This document shows, piece by piece, positions 41,424-49,553 of a stretch of DNA of 64,000 bases. Below the pieces are notes generated by a model. That model saw only the letters and a program-made list of their open reading frames with translations. It was not told the DNA's origin and searched no databases. The DNA comes from Nonomuraea sediminis. Its GTDB lineage: Bacteria > Actinomycetota > Actinomycetes > Streptosporangiales > Streptosporangiaceae. Every line of letters starts with the position of its first letter. Positions within the stretch are counted from its first letter, which is position 1. The stretch lies in contig NZ_JAHDTI010000013.1 of assembly GCF_018531495.1 (NCBI RefSeq), forward strand, positions 186,001 through 250,000, written 5' to 3'. The translations under genes were made by a program, and so were the position numbers.

Positions 41424-41842
41424 CGGTCCCTGTGGCGCTCGATGCGCTTGCGCCTGGCCACCTCCCGCCGGTGCTCGGCCTGCTCCTGCCTGGTGGCCTT
41501 CCGGTCGGCGGCGGCCGCCTGCTTGCGGCTCTCCAGCTCGAGCCGCATCGCCTCCTGCGAGGCGGTGCTGCGGGTGGTGAGCCGGGCGGCCGCCCTGGCC
41601 GCCAGCTTGGCGGCCCGCTTCGGGTTCACCCTGCGGGGCTCGCGGGTGTCCGCCGGGACCGCGGGGGCGCGGGAGGCGGATTCCAGCAGGGCCGTGCCGT
41701 ACCTCATGAGGAAGGCGTACAGTTCGGGATCCGTCGGCTCCGAGCCGAGGGTGAAACGGGTGACGCGCAGCCTGCCGTCCTCGACGATCTCCAGGACGCC
41801 GACCCAGAACGGGCCGTCCAGGTAGACGGAAAGGGTGACCAT
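41420..41842 (-). CDS. yjdF: YjdF-family (DUF2992) protein
   Basis: A 140-residue protein from ATG 41842 with GGAGGG 6 bases upstream. The N-terminal half is the YjdF domain (TLSVYLDGPFWVGVLEIVED, RFTLGSEPTDPELYAFLMRY). The C-terminal half is a very basic Ala/Arg/Gln helix (RKQAAAADRKATRQEQ). In Firmicutes yjdF lies under a riboswitch sensing azaaromatic compounds; the protein's job is not settled. Here the 5' leader can pair with the ribosome site and start codon (see 41839-41906). It is tail to tail with the ATPase gene, sharing 4 bases. Confidence 0.88.
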   Translation of the reverse strand: MVTLSVYLDGPFWVGVLEIVEDGRLRVTRFTLGSEPTDPELYAFLMRYGTALLESASRAPAVPADTREPRRVNPKRAAKLAARAAARLTTRSTASQEAMRLELESRKQAAAADRKATRQEQAEHRREVARRKRIERHRDR

Positions 41843-41906
41843 GTATCCCTCCAGTAGGCATGCCGAAATCGGCACACCGGACATCCCTGGAAGGGCGGAT
41901 ACATGG
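41839..41906 (-). promoter_or_regulatory. Structured leader of yjdF able to hide its start codon
   Basis: On the transcript, CCATGTATCC (plus-strand 41897-41906) is a perfect complement of GGATACATGG (41839-41848), which contains the ATG start. A second pairing (CCTTCCAG with CTGGAGG) would close the ribosome site, and an inner TGCCGATTTCGGCA forms a small hairpin. This looks like the expression platform of a translational riboswitch or another RNA switch. The ligand part, if any, should lie further upstream, up to about 41980. Confidence 0.65.
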
Positions 41907-41983
41907 ATCTTTCACCCGGGCTACCAACCGGGCCGCGTTTTCGTGTGCCCCTTCATGGTAAGGCGCGGATAGGATCCCTTCAT

Positions 41984-43213
41984 ATGACCCAGCTTCCTCT
42001 GCGGGCTGCGCTCGCCAGTGCCCTGGGCCGGAGCGCCGCCACGCTGTCCAGGATGACCGGGCGCGGCGACGGATCGGTGATCGGCGGGCGCGTGGGCCTG
42101 ATGCTCGAACCCGATCTGCTCCGCAAGCTGGCACGCGACCGCAGGCTGGCCCTGGTGAGCGCCACCAACGGCAAGACCACCACCACGCGGCTGATCGCCT
42201 CGGCGCTGCTCGAGCTGGGTGACGTGGCCACCAACGCGTTCGGCGCGAACATGCCGGCGGGTCACGTCTCGGCCCTGTCGCAGCAGAAGGACGCCCCCTA
42301 CGGCGTGCTCGAGGTGGACGAGAAGTACCTGCCCGAGGTGCTCGACACGACCGGCGCGGGCGTGGTCTGCCTGATGAACCTCAGCCGCGACCAGATGGAC
42401 CGCGCCGCGGAGATCTGGCTGCTGGCGCAGAAGTGGCGCCGCGCGCTGTCGGGCAAGCCCACCCACGTGGTCGCCAACTGCGACGACCCGCTGGTCACCT
42501 GGGGCGCCTCGACGGCCGCCAAGGTCACCTGGGTCGCCGGCGGTCAGCGCTGGAAGGAAGACTCCTGGTGCTGCCCCGAGTGCGGCGGGCCGCTCGACCG
42601 CAAGGACGCCAGCTGGGCCTGCCGCGAGTGCACCTTCCACCGGCCGGAGCCGCAGTGGGTGCTCGACGACGACGCGGCCATCGATCCGCGCGGACACCGC
42701 TGGGTGCTCGACATCCAGCTGCCCGGGCTGGCCAACCGCTCCAACGCGGTCATGGCGCTGGCCGTGGCCGAGGCGTTCGGGATGCCCGCGGAGCGGGCGC
42801 TGCCACGGCTGCGCGACGTCACCTCGGTCGCCGGCCGCTACACCACGGTCTCCCGCGAGGGGCGTGACGCCCGGCTGCTGCTCGCCAAGAACCCGGCCGG
42901 CTGGCTGGAGGCCTTCGACGTGGCGGACTCCAGCCTGCCGATCATCCTGTCGGTCAACGCGCAGGGGCCCGACGGGCGCGACACGTCCTGGCTGTGGGAC
43001 GTCGACTACCGCGTGCTGCGCGGCCGGCCCGTGTTCGTCACCGGCCAGCGGCGGCTCGACCTGGCGCTGCGGCTGGAGGTGGCCGAGGTGCCGTTCACGC
43101 TGTGCGGCACGTTCTCCGAGGCACTGGCGATGCAGCCGCCCGGGCGCGTCGACGTGATCGCCAACTACACCGCCTTCCAGCAGATCCGATCGGAGTTCGG
43201 CCGTGCCGTCTGA
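41984..43213 (+). CDS. murT: Lipid II isoglutaminyl synthase, MurT subunit
   Basis: A 409-residue Mur-ligase-type enzyme from ATG 41984. The P-loop ATNGKTTTTRLIASALLE binds ATP. A Cys4 zinc ribbon (CCPECGGPLD and CRECTF) is inserted as in all MurT proteins, and the C-terminal DUF1727 domain follows (CGTFSEALA, NYTAFQQIR). With GatD it amidates D-Glu of lipid II to D-isoglutamine, a step in cell-wall synthesis. The gatD start lies inside its last codons. Confidence 0.96.
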   Translation: MTQLPLRAALASALGRSAATLSRMTGRGDGSVIGGRVGLMLEPDLLRKLARDRRLALVSATNGKTTTTRLIASALLELGDVATNAFGANMPAGHVSALSQQKDAPYGVLEVDEKYLPEVLDTTGAGVVCLMNLSRDQMDRAAEIWLLAQKWRRALSGKPTHVVANCDDPLVTWGASTAAKVTWVAGGQRWKEDSWCCPECGGPLDRKDASWACRECTFHRPEPQWVLDDDAAIDPRGHRWVLDIQLPGLANRSNAVMALAVAEAFGMPAERALPRLRDVTSVAGRYTTVSREGRDARLLLAKNPAGWLEAFDVADSSLPIILSVNAQGPDGRDTSWLWDVDYRVLRGRPVFVTGQRRLDLALRLEVAEVPFTLCGTFSEALAMQPPGRVDVIANYTAFQQIRSEFGRAV

Positions 43214-43916
43214 CAGCGCCCTGCGCATCGTCTGGATCTACCCCGACCTGCTGAGCACCTACGGCGACCAGGGCAACGCGCTCGTACTCGAGTCGCGGGC
43301 GCGGCTGCGCGGCATCAACGCGGAGGTCGTGCACGTCCGCTCCGCCGACCCCGTCCCTGAAACGGGCGACATCTACCTCATCGGCGGCGGTGAGGACCGG
43401 CCGCAGATCCTCGCCGCCGAACGCCTGCGCCGCGACGGCGGCCTCCACCGGGCCATCGCCCGCGGCGCGGCCATGCTCGCGGTCTGCGCCGGCTACCAGA
43501 TCATGGGCAGCACCTTCGGCGGTGAGGAGGGCCAGCCGGTCGACGGCATCGGCCTGCTCGACATCGCCAGCTCCCGCGGGCCTTCCCGCGCGGTCGGCGA
43601 GCTCGCGGCCGAGGTCGACGCCGGGCTCAACCTGCCCACGCTGACCGGTTTCGAGAACCACATGGGCATCACCCACCTCGGTCCCGGCGTCAAGCCGCTG
43701 GCCAAGGTCCTGTCGGGCATAGGCAACGGCAACGGCTTCGAGGGCTGCTACGCCGGCCACGTCGTCGGCACCTACCTGCACGGCCCCGCCCTGGCCCGCA
43801 ACCCCGCCCTCGCCGACCTCCTCCTCACCTGGGCGGCCGGCGACCTCGCCCCCCTCGACGACACCCGCTACAACCAACTCCGCCAGGAGCGCCTGGACGC
43901 AGTCCTCTCCCACTGA
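43203..43916 (+). CDS. gatD: Lipid II isoglutaminyl synthase, GatD glutaminase subunit
   Basis: A 237-residue class I glutamine amidotransferase-like enzyme from GTG 43203, overlapping murT by 11 bases. IVWIYPDLLSTYGDQGNALV is the typical start. The nucleophile Cys is in MLAVCAGYQIMGS (about residue 97) and the catalytic His in VVGTYLHGPALARNP. It releases ammonia from glutamine for MurT. Regulation is presumably shared with murT because no gap exists for a promoter. Confidence 0.96.
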   Translation: MPSDSALRIVWIYPDLLSTYGDQGNALVLESRARLRGINAEVVHVRSADPVPETGDIYLIGGGEDRPQILAAERLRRDGGLHRAIARGAAMLAVCAGYQIMGSTFGGEEGQPVDGIGLLDIASSRGPSRAVGELAAEVDAGLNLPTLTGFENHMGITHLGPGVKPLAKVLSGIGNGNGFEGCYAGHVVGTYLHGPALARNPALADLLLTWAAGDLAPLDDTRYNQLRQERLDAVLSH

Positions 43917-43964
43917 CCGTCTCCACGGGCCTGCCGTACAGGAGGAGAGGTTTTCAGCAGGGCG

Positions 43965-44327
43965 TCAATAGACGAGTGCCTGGGCGCCCTCGGTGAGGGC
44001 CTCTTCGACGAAGGAGGGGGCGCCGGCGATGCGGACGCCTTCGATGAGGTCGTCGACCGTGATGTCTCTGCGGGCCGCGCACTGCGTGCAGACCGTCACG
44101 CGGCCGCCCGCCAGCACGGCGTCGAGCAGGTCGGGCAGCGGGGCCGCGTGCGGCAGGCTGAACTCCTTCGCCCTGCCGGGCAGCGCGAACCAGGACGCCT
44201 CGCCGGTCAGCCACAGAGAGACGGGCACACCGCTGGCGAGCGCCGCGGCCGCGACCGTGAACGCCTGGTTGCATCGCTCGGGAGCGTCGGCCCCTGCGGT
44301 CACCTTGATGACCAAAGATCGTGCCAT
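43965..44327 (-). CDS. DsrE-family protein
   Basis: A 120-residue protein from ATG 44327. The DsrE/DsrF fold is suggested by LVIKVTAGADAPERCNQAFT, GVPVSLWLTGEASWFALPG and the Cys-containing VTVCTQCAARRDI, whose CxxC could carry sulfur. GAPSFVEEALTEGAQALVY closes the fold. Some DsrE proteins relay sulfane sulfur; others only bind small molecules. It stands alone, divergent from the nitrobindin gene. Confidence 0.85.
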   Translation of the reverse strand: MARSLVIKVTAGADAPERCNQAFTVAAAALASGVPVSLWLTGEASWFALPGRAKEFSLPHAAPLPDLLDAVLAGGRVTVCTQCAARRDITVDDLIEGVRIAGAPSFVEEALTEGAQALVY

Positions 44328-44386
44328 GTCCGCCACCCTAATCCCTCGCACAGAAACCGTTCCGCACCGAGACTAGGCTTGGCCGC

Positions 44387-44872
44387 ATGGAAGAAGAGGT
44401 GCATCCGGATCTGGAGCCGATCGCGTTCCTGCTGGGCAGGTGGGAGGGCGCCGGGGTCGGCGGATACCCGACGATCGAGAGCTTCAACTTCGGGCAGGAG
44501 ATCGAGTTCGGGCACAACGGCAAGCCGTTCCTGAGCTACGTGAGCCGCACCTGGCTGCTGAACGACGCCGGTGACCGGGTCAAGCCGCTGGCCACCGAGA
44601 CCGGCTACTGGCGGCCGCAGCCCGAGCGGCAGATCGAGGTCCTGCTCGCCCACCCGACGGGCATCGTGGAGATCTACGTCGGCGAGGTCGTCTTCCACAA
44701 GATCGAGCTGCGCACCGACGTGGTGGCCAGGACGGCCGGCGCCAAGGAGTACACCGCGGGCCACCGCCTCTACGGGCTGGTCAACGGCAACCTGATGTGG
44801 GCCTACGACATGGCGGCGGTGGGCCATCCGCTGACCTCCCACATGTCGGCCGAGCTGAAGAAGGTGGCATGA
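44387..44872 (+). CDS. Nitrobindin-like heme-binding protein (peroxynitrite isomerase family)
   Basis: A 161-residue beta-barrel protein from ATG 44387. The signature FLLGRWEGAGVGGYPTI and the C-terminal VGHPLTSHMSAELKKVA, with the likely proximal His, fit the nitrobindin family, which binds ferric heme and isomerises peroxynitrite to nitrate. The stop overlaps the DUF2470 gene by ATGA. DUF2470 domains often occur with heme-linked proteins, which supports co-function. Confidence 0.92.
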   Translation: MEEEVHPDLEPIAFLLGRWEGAGVGGYPTIESFNFGQEIEFGHNGKPFLSYVSRTWLLNDAGDRVKPLATETGYWRPQPERQIEVLLAHPTGIVEIYVGEVVFHKIELRTDVVARTAGAKEYTAGHRLYGLVNGNLMWAYDMAAVGHPLTSHMSAELKKVA

Positions 44873-45165
44873 GCTCGCCGTTCACCGACGACGTCGTCGA
44901 GGCGATCAAGCGGCACATGAACGACGACCACGCCGGAGACGCGCTGATCATCGTGCGCGGGCTGGGCGGGCGTCCGGACGCGAGCACGGCCTCCACCAGC
45001 CACGTCGACGCCGAGGCGATCGAGTTCACGATCGACGGCGGCGAGCGGGTCAGGGTGCCGTGGGGGGAGACGCTGACCGAGCGGCCGCAGGTCCGCATGG
45101 CGGTGGTGCGGCTGTATCGCGACGCCTGCCTGAAGCTGGGCCTCCAGCCGCGCGGCGAGCACTAG
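44869..45165 (+). CDS. DUF2470 protein
   Basis: A 98-residue protein from ATG 44869. It has the characteristic VVEAIKRHMNDDHAGDALII with conserved His and Asp, and ends YRDACLKLGLQPRGEH. DUF2470 is the C-terminal domain of HugZ-like heme oxygenases; this is a stand-alone form. It is coupled to the nitrobindin gene and ends on the stop codon of the convergent glycosylase gene. Confidence 0.88.
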   Translation: MSSPFTDDVVEAIKRHMNDDHAGDALIIVRGLGGRPDASTASTSHVDAEAIEFTIDGGERVRVPWGETLTERPQVRMAVVRLYRDACLKLGLQPRGEH

Positions 45166-46010
45166 GCGGCTCGGCGGACCAGGCCGGCGGCTCTCAGGTA
45201 GTGGGCCCAGTAGCCCTGCCAGGGGCCGTAGGTCGCGGCGAGCTCGCGCGCCTTGTCCTCCGACAGCGGGCCGTACACCGCGGAGGCGGACCTGAGCAGC
45301 TCGCGGTCGACGGGAGCCTCGTCCATCCGGCCCAGGCCGCGGATCAGGATGAAGCTCGCCGACCACGGGCCGATGCCGGGCAGGCTCTGCAGGAACTCCT
45401 TGACCTCGCCGTAGGGCGCGGTGCGCAGGTGCCGCTCGTCCGTCTCGGCCCACCGGCGCAGGGCGGCGTGCAGGCGCGCGCCCTTGGTGGTGTTGCCGAT
45501 GAGCGCGGTCAGCTCGTCCTGGTCGAGCGACAGCAGCTGGTCGAGATCGGGGAAGGCGTCCCTGTCGTTGCCGACGTGGGCGACGAGGGCCTGCTTGGCC
45601 TTGGTCGCCACCGGCATCGGGACCCGCTGGCACAGGATCGCCCACACCAGGTTCTCCAGCGGGGAGGGGAACTTGACCTGGTGGTAGCCGTACAGCGCCT
45701 CGACCACGGGCGCGAAGGCCGCGTCGGACCGCCCGAGCGCGTAGAACTCGGCCAGGTCGTCCTCGAGCCCCAGGTAGAAGCTCAGCCGGTCGGCCGCCTC
45801 CGCCTCGGCGGCGGGCGTGGGCGCCGCGGCGTAGGAGACCTCCAGGCCGCCCTCGGCCGCCTTCAGCGTGGCCACGAGGGTCTGGCCGCCAGCCCGCAGC
45901 GCCTTGGTCAGGCTGTCGCGGTCCACCCGCTGCTCGCCGGAGGTGGGCGGGAACCCGCGCAGGAAGCGCAGCGTGGCGTCGAAGTCGAAGGGTGCCTTGG
46001 CGGCGAGCAT
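45162..46010 (-). CDS. AlkA-like DNA glycosylase
   Basis: A 282-residue HhH-GPD protein from ATG 46010; GTG 46016, overlapping the MarR stop as GTGA, is an alternative. An N-terminal AlkA_N-like domain (FDFDATLRFLRGFPPT) precedes the helix-hairpin-helix LQSLPGIGPWSASFILIRGL, with the likely catalytic Asp in GRMDEAPVD. It removes alkylated bases such as 3-methyladenine. It is translated directly after a MarR-family regulator, an unusual pairing that suggests regulated repair. Confidence 0.88.
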   Translation of the reverse strand: MLAAKAPFDFDATLRFLRGFPPTSGEQRVDRDSLTKALRAGGQTLVATLKAAEGGLEVSYAAAPTPAAEAEAADRLSFYLGLEDDLAEFYALGRSDAAFAPVVEALYGYHQVKFPSPLENLVWAILCQRVPMPVATKAKQALVAHVGNDRDAFPDLDQLLSLDQDELTALIGNTTKGARLHAALRRWAETDERHLRTAPYGEVKEFLQSLPGIGPWSASFILIRGLGRMDEAPVDRELLRSASAVYGPLSEDKARELAATYGPWQGYWAHYLRAAGLVRRAA

Positions 46011-46012
46011 CG

Positions 46013-46435
46013 TCACTGGACCGTCCTCCGGAGTGCGGTGATCATGGAGGTGCCGTCGGGGATCGAGGCGAAGAAGCCCGCGTCGGCCTTCTCGACCGTG
46101 GCCACGGCCCGCTCGGCGAGCTGCTGCCCGCGCTCGGTGAGGCGCAGCAGCCTGGCGCGCGTGTCGGCGGGGTCCACCTCGCGCACGAGCAGCCCCTTCT
46201 CCTCCAGCTTGCGCAGCACCTGAGAGGTCATCTTCACGTCGGTCTCCGCGTGCCTGGCCACGCTGAGCTGGTTGGGCCGCTGCCCCTGCCCGTTCAGCCA
46301 CCAGGTGCTGGCCAGCAGCACGAACTGCACGTGCGTCAGGTCGAGCGGGGTCAACACCGCGGTGATCGCACGCTGCCAGCGCAGCGTGAGCCGCCACAGC
46401 AGGAATCCGGGACTCTCGTCAGGGCTCATAGACAC
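46013..46435 (-). CDS. MarR-family transcriptional regulator
   Basis: A 140-residue winged-helix protein from ATG 46435. Typical features: LDLTHVQFVLLASTWWLNGQ, PNQLSVARHAETDVKMTSQV, LRKLEEKGLLVREVDPADTR and the wing ARLLRLTERGQQLAERAV. MarR proteins respond to small phenolic or oxidising ligands. The glycosylase gene follows with a 3-base overlap, so they form an operon. Confidence 0.93.
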   Translation of the reverse strand: MSMSPDESPGFLLWRLTLRWQRAITAVLTPLDLTHVQFVLLASTWWLNGQGQRPNQLSVARHAETDVKMTSQVLRKLEEKGLLVREVDPADTRARLLRLTERGQQLAERAVATVEKADAGFFASIPDGTSMITALRRTVQ

Positions 46436-46455
46436 GCAGATTATCTGCGCGAAGA

Positions 46456-46881
46456 CTAAATGTCCAGAACCAGCGTGATCGGGCCGTCGTTCAGCAGCGA
46501 CACCTTCATGTCCGCGCCGAAGACGCCCGTCTCGACGTGCGCGCCCAGCGCCCGCAGCTCCTCCACCACGGCCTCGACCAGCGGCTCGGCCACCGGCCCA
46601 GGAGCCGCGGCCTGCCAGGTCGGGCGCCTGCCCTTGCGCGTGTCGCCGTACAGGGTGAACTGACTGATCACCAGCAGCGGGGCGGAGATGTCCGAGCAGG
46701 ACTTCTCGCCGTGCAGGATGCGCAGGCCCCAGAGTTTGGCGGCCAGCTTCGTCGCCTCCGCCCTGGTGTCGGTGTGGGTGACGCCGACCAGGACGAGCAA
46801 CCCCGGCTCGTCGATCGCGCCCACGATCTGACCTTCGACCTCCACGGATGCGGAACTGACCCGCTGCACCACTGCTCGCAC
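46456..46881 (-). CDS. dtd: D-aminoacyl-tRNA deacylase
   Basis: A 141-residue homodimeric enzyme from GTG 46881. It hydrolyses D-amino acids, and mischarged glycine, from tRNA. Hallmarks: MRAVVQRVSSASVEVEGQIV, the SQFTLYGDTRKG motif, and NDGPITLVLDI with the Gly-Pro pair at the active site. Only 20 bases separate its start from that of the divergent asparaginase gene. The AT-rich CCTAGAATAGG between them reads as a -10 element on both strands, so the promoter is shared. Confidence 0.96.
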   Translation of the reverse strand: MRAVVQRVSSASVEVEGQIVGAIDEPGLLVLVGVTHTDTRAEATKLAAKLWGLRILHGEKSCSDISAPLLVISQFTLYGDTRKGRRPTWQAAAPGPVAEPLVEAVVEELRALGAHVETGVFGADMKVSLLNDGPITLVLDI

Positions 46882-46901
46882 GGCTCCCTAGAATAGGTCA
46901 A

Positions 46902-47804
46902 ATGCCGCTGGTCGTAGAGGTTGTCCGTTCCGGGTTCGTGGAGTCCGTCCACCAGGCCCGCATGCTCACCGTGGACGCCGCGGGCATCCCGGTGGAAGCT
47001 CACGGCGCGGTCCACGTGCCCGCCTCGCCGCGGTCGGCGATGAAGCCGCTGCAGGTGCTCGCCATGCTCCGCAACGGGCTCGACCTGGAGGGCGAGCTGC
47101 TCGCGCTGGCCTGCGCCTCACACTCCGGCGAGCCCTTCCACGTCGAGGGCGCCAGGAAGATCCTGGCGAGCGCGGGGCTGGAGGAGTCCGCACTGCTCTG
47201 CCCCGACGACTACCCCTTCGACCGGGCCGTCGCCGAGCACGGGCGCGCGTACATGAACTGCTCGGGCAAACACGCGGCCATGCTCGCCACCTGCGTGCTG
47301 AACGGCTGGCCCACCGGCACCTACCTGGACCCCGCGCACCCGCTGCAGCGCGCGATCCGGCAGACGGTCGAGGACCTGACCGGCGAGCGCGTGGCGGCCT
47401 CCGGCGTCGACGGGTGCGGCGCGCCGCTGTTCTTCGTCTCGATGCTGGGCGTGACCAGGGCCTTCAGGCAACTGGCCATGATGGAGGACCGGCGGGTGTT
47501 CGACGCGATGCGCACCCACCCCGAGTGGACCTCCGGCACCGACCGCTCCGAGGCGGAGATGATGCGGGCCATCCCCGGGCTGATGGTGAAGGTGGGCGCC
47601 GAGGGCTTCGAGGCGTTCGCCTTCGAGGACGGCCGCGCCGGCACCGTCAAGGTCGAGGACGGCTCGATGCGGGCGCGGACCCCCGTCACCGTCGCGGCCC
47701 TGCGCTCGGTCGGCCTGGACGCGCCCGCCCTCGACGCCCTCGCCACGCCGCCGCTCCACGGCGGCGGCCGGCCCGTCGGCGAGATCCGCCTGCGCCGCAC
47801 CTAG
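46902..47804 (+). CDS. Asparaginase (L-asparaginase II / AnsA-like family)
   Basis: A 300-residue enzyme from ATG 46902. The family signatures are MLTVDAAGIPVEAHGAVHVP, ASPRSAMKPLQVL, ALACASHSGEPFHV, MNCSGKHAAMLATCV and VDGCGAPLFFVSMLGVTRAF, as in the Rhizobium etli type asparaginases, which differ from the classic E. coli enzymes. It converts asparagine to aspartate and ammonia. A TAGAAT box 7 bases before the ATG suggests a leaderless message. Confidence 0.92.
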   Translation: MPLVVEVVRSGFVESVHQARMLTVDAAGIPVEAHGAVHVPASPRSAMKPLQVLAMLRNGLDLEGELLALACASHSGEPFHVEGARKILASAGLEESALLCPDDYPFDRAVAEHGRAYMNCSGKHAAMLATCVLNGWPTGTYLDPAHPLQRAIRQTVEDLTGERVAASGVDGCGAPLFFVSMLGVTRAFRQLAMMEDRRVFDAMRTHPEWTSGTDRSEAEMMRAIPGLMVKVGAEGFEAFAFEDGRAGTVKVEDGSMRARTPVTVAALRSVGLDAPALDALATPPLHGGGRPVGEIRLRRT

Positions 47805-48457
47805 CTCAGCAGCGCCGCGATCTGTCTCTGCCCCTTGCGTACGGCATGCTCGCGCGCCGTGACCCCCTCGCGGTCGGCCAGCTCGGGGTCGGCGCCGGCC
47901 TCCAGCAGGAGCCGGACGATCCTCTGGTAGGGCTCGGAGCCGTCGCCCAGGATGACGGCCTCGAGCAGGCCGGTCCAGCCCAGGTCGTTGACGTGGTTGA
48001 CGTCGATGCCGGTCTTGAGCACCTCGCGCACGTAGTCGACGTGGCCGCGCTCGCACGCGGGGATGAGCGACACGCCGCCGTAGCGGTTCCTGATGGTCAG
48101 GTCGGGGTTGGCGGGCAGCAGCGCCCTGAGCATCGCCACGCTGCCGGTCACGCCGGTCACCAGCCACGGGGTGTCGTGCTGGGCGTCCAGCGCGTTCGGG
48201 TCGGCTCCGGCCGAGACCAGGACCTGGGCGGCCTCCACATGGTCCTCGGCGGCGGCCAGCAGCAGCGGCGTCCGCTGCCTGGAATCCCTGGCCTCGAGGT
48301 CGGCGCCTTCGGCTATCGCGTCCCGCACGGCGACGGCGTCACCGGCCGCGGCGGCTTGCAGCAGTTGTTGATCCAGCACCCTTGATCCTCTCACGCCGTC
48401 CCCCACACCACCCGAACACCCCACCACCAGCCCAAACACCACCAGCCACCGCCACAT
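47801..48457 (-). CDS. Ankyrin-repeat lipoprotein
   Basis: A 218-residue protein from ATG 48457, closely preceded by GGAGGGG. The signal peptide WRWLVVFGLVVGCSGG has a lipobox Cys at about residue 15, so the protein is predicted to be exported and lipid-anchored, unusual for ankyrin proteins. Four to five ankyrin repeats follow (ADLEARDSRQRTPLLLAAAE, ADPNALDAQHDTPWLV, DLTIRNRYGGVSLIPACERG, GIDVNHVNDLGWTGLLEAVI, ADPELADREGVTAREHAVRK). It should mediate protein contacts at the cell surface. It shares 4 bases with the end of the asparaginase gene. Confidence 0.82.
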   Translation of the reverse strand: MWRWLVVFGLVVGCSGGVGDGVRGSRVLDQQLLQAAAAGDAVAVRDAIAEGADLEARDSRQRTPLLLAAAEDHVEAAQVLVSAGADPNALDAQHDTPWLVTGVTGSVAMLRALLPANPDLTIRNRYGGVSLIPACERGHVDYVREVLKTGIDVNHVNDLGWTGLLEAVILGDGSEPYQRIVRLLLEAGADPELADREGVTAREHAVRKGQRQIAALLS

Positions 48458-48923
48458 TTCCCCTCCACCCCCGAACATCGATCCTCTACGGCGAGCCCTG
48501 TGCATCGCCCTTGATCCTCGTACGGCGAGCCGCCGCCCCCGGCCGCCCGCCGTACTCCGGTTGCGGGCCCGCACCCGGCGCTTCCGGCGAGTCGTCGCCA
48601 CTTGCCCGCCGTCACGGCGCTCAGTTGTCGTGGCAACCCCGGCCACAGCTCCCCGCCGCACAGGGCGCCGAGCTCCGCCGTACCTCTTCCCGCCGCTCCG
48701 GCGCCTGGGGGTGCCGTGGGGTCGGTGCCTCGTCGTGGCGCCCCGGCTACGGCTTCGCGGCGTACAGGGCGCCGAGCTTCGCCGTACCCCTTCTCGCCGC
48801 CCCGGCGCCTGGGCGTGCGCGTGGAGGTTCGGTGCCTGGGAGGCGTGCCTGTGGGGCGAACCTTCCTGCGTCGGGGTGGGGGCGAGGCGTACGGCGCCGG
48901 GGGCGGTGGCTCGCCGTGCAGGG
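48458..48923. repeat. Repeat-rich intergenic region with interspersed repeat copy B
   Basis: No supported gene in 466 bases. 48520-48620 is a copy of the interspersed repeat found at 30535 and 56605 (CGTACGGCGAGCC, GGGCCCGCACCCGGCGCTTC, CCCGCCGTCACGGCGC). Local duplications such as GCGCCGAGCTCCGCCGTACC and GCGCCGAGCTTCGCCGTACC (about 48668-48790) show the element has expanded in tandem. Confidence 0.65.
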
Positions 48924-49421
48924 TCAGGACAGGGAGCCGAGGGCGCGGAGGCCGGCCTGGGCGAGGGACTCGTCGATGTCGCCGCTGGGGGCGCCGCCGA
49001 CGCCGATGCCGGCGATGGGGGAGCCGTCCGAGGTCACCGGGACGCCGCCGCCCAGCAGCAGCGTGCCGGGGATCGCCGCGAGGGCCTGGTTCTTGGACAG
49101 TTCGCTCGTCGCCTTGCCGAACGAGACCGCGGTGAAGGCCTTGCGCCTGGCCGACTCCTCCGTCTGCGGCCCGGCGCCGTCGCCCTTGAGGATGAGGCGC
49201 GTGGCGCCCGAGCGGTCCACGATCGCCACGGTGACGCGCTGCTTCTGCTTGGCGGCCTCCTTCTGGACCGCGTCCGCGACCTTCAGCGCGGCGTCGGCGG
49301 AGAGCTGGCTGGTCTGGACGACCGCGGGCTCGGAGGGAGCGGCCTGGGCGACCTGCGTGGCCCCGCCAAGGATGGTCAGGCCGGCGAGAGCGGCAGCGGT
49401 GGCCGCGATGCGAATCTTCAT
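48924..49421 (-). CDS. Secreted GlcG/HbpS-family heme-binding-like protein
   Basis: A 165-residue protein from ATG 49421. A Sec signal peptide ends near VAQAAPSEP. The GlcG/HbpS (DUF336) domain follows: LSADAALKVADAVQKEAAKQ, VTVAIVDRSGATRLILKGDG, ARRKAFTAVSFGKATSELSK and GGGVPVTSDGSPIAGIGVGG. HbpS of Streptomyces reticuli binds heme outside the cell and works with the SenSR two-component system. A kinase/regulator pair is encoded next door on the opposite strand, but it is a NarL-type pair with a different architecture, so any link is only suggestive. Confidence 0.85.
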   Translation of the reverse strand: MKIRIAATAAALAGLTILGGATQVAQAAPSEPAVVQTSQLSADAALKVADAVQKEAAKQKQRVTVAIVDRSGATRLILKGDGAGPQTEESARRKAFTAVSFGKATSELSKNQALAAIPGTLLLGGGVPVTSDGSPIAGIGVGGAPSGDIDESLAQAGLRALGSLS

Positions 49422-49553
49422 GTCTCCCAGGTTGCCGCTGGTCAGCGGCCGGGCCATCGGGTGTGCGGTCGAGTCGTGGGCGACAATCGAGTGACGGCGA
49501 AGTCAACCGATCGGTTGATGCGCCGAGTCCCCGAGGAGGGCAGCTTTACGTCA

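Noticed and set aside
41903..41983. An N-terminal extension of MurT from ATG 41903
   Set aside because: The ATG at 41984 gives the normal MurT N-terminus; the extension would lie in the yjdF leader and has no MurT-like sequence.
38280..42134. A minus-strand open frame of 1284 codons
   Set aside because: It is antisense to the HerA-like ATPase gene, has low-complexity Arg/Gly/Pro composition and no family match. It is a high-GC shadow frame.
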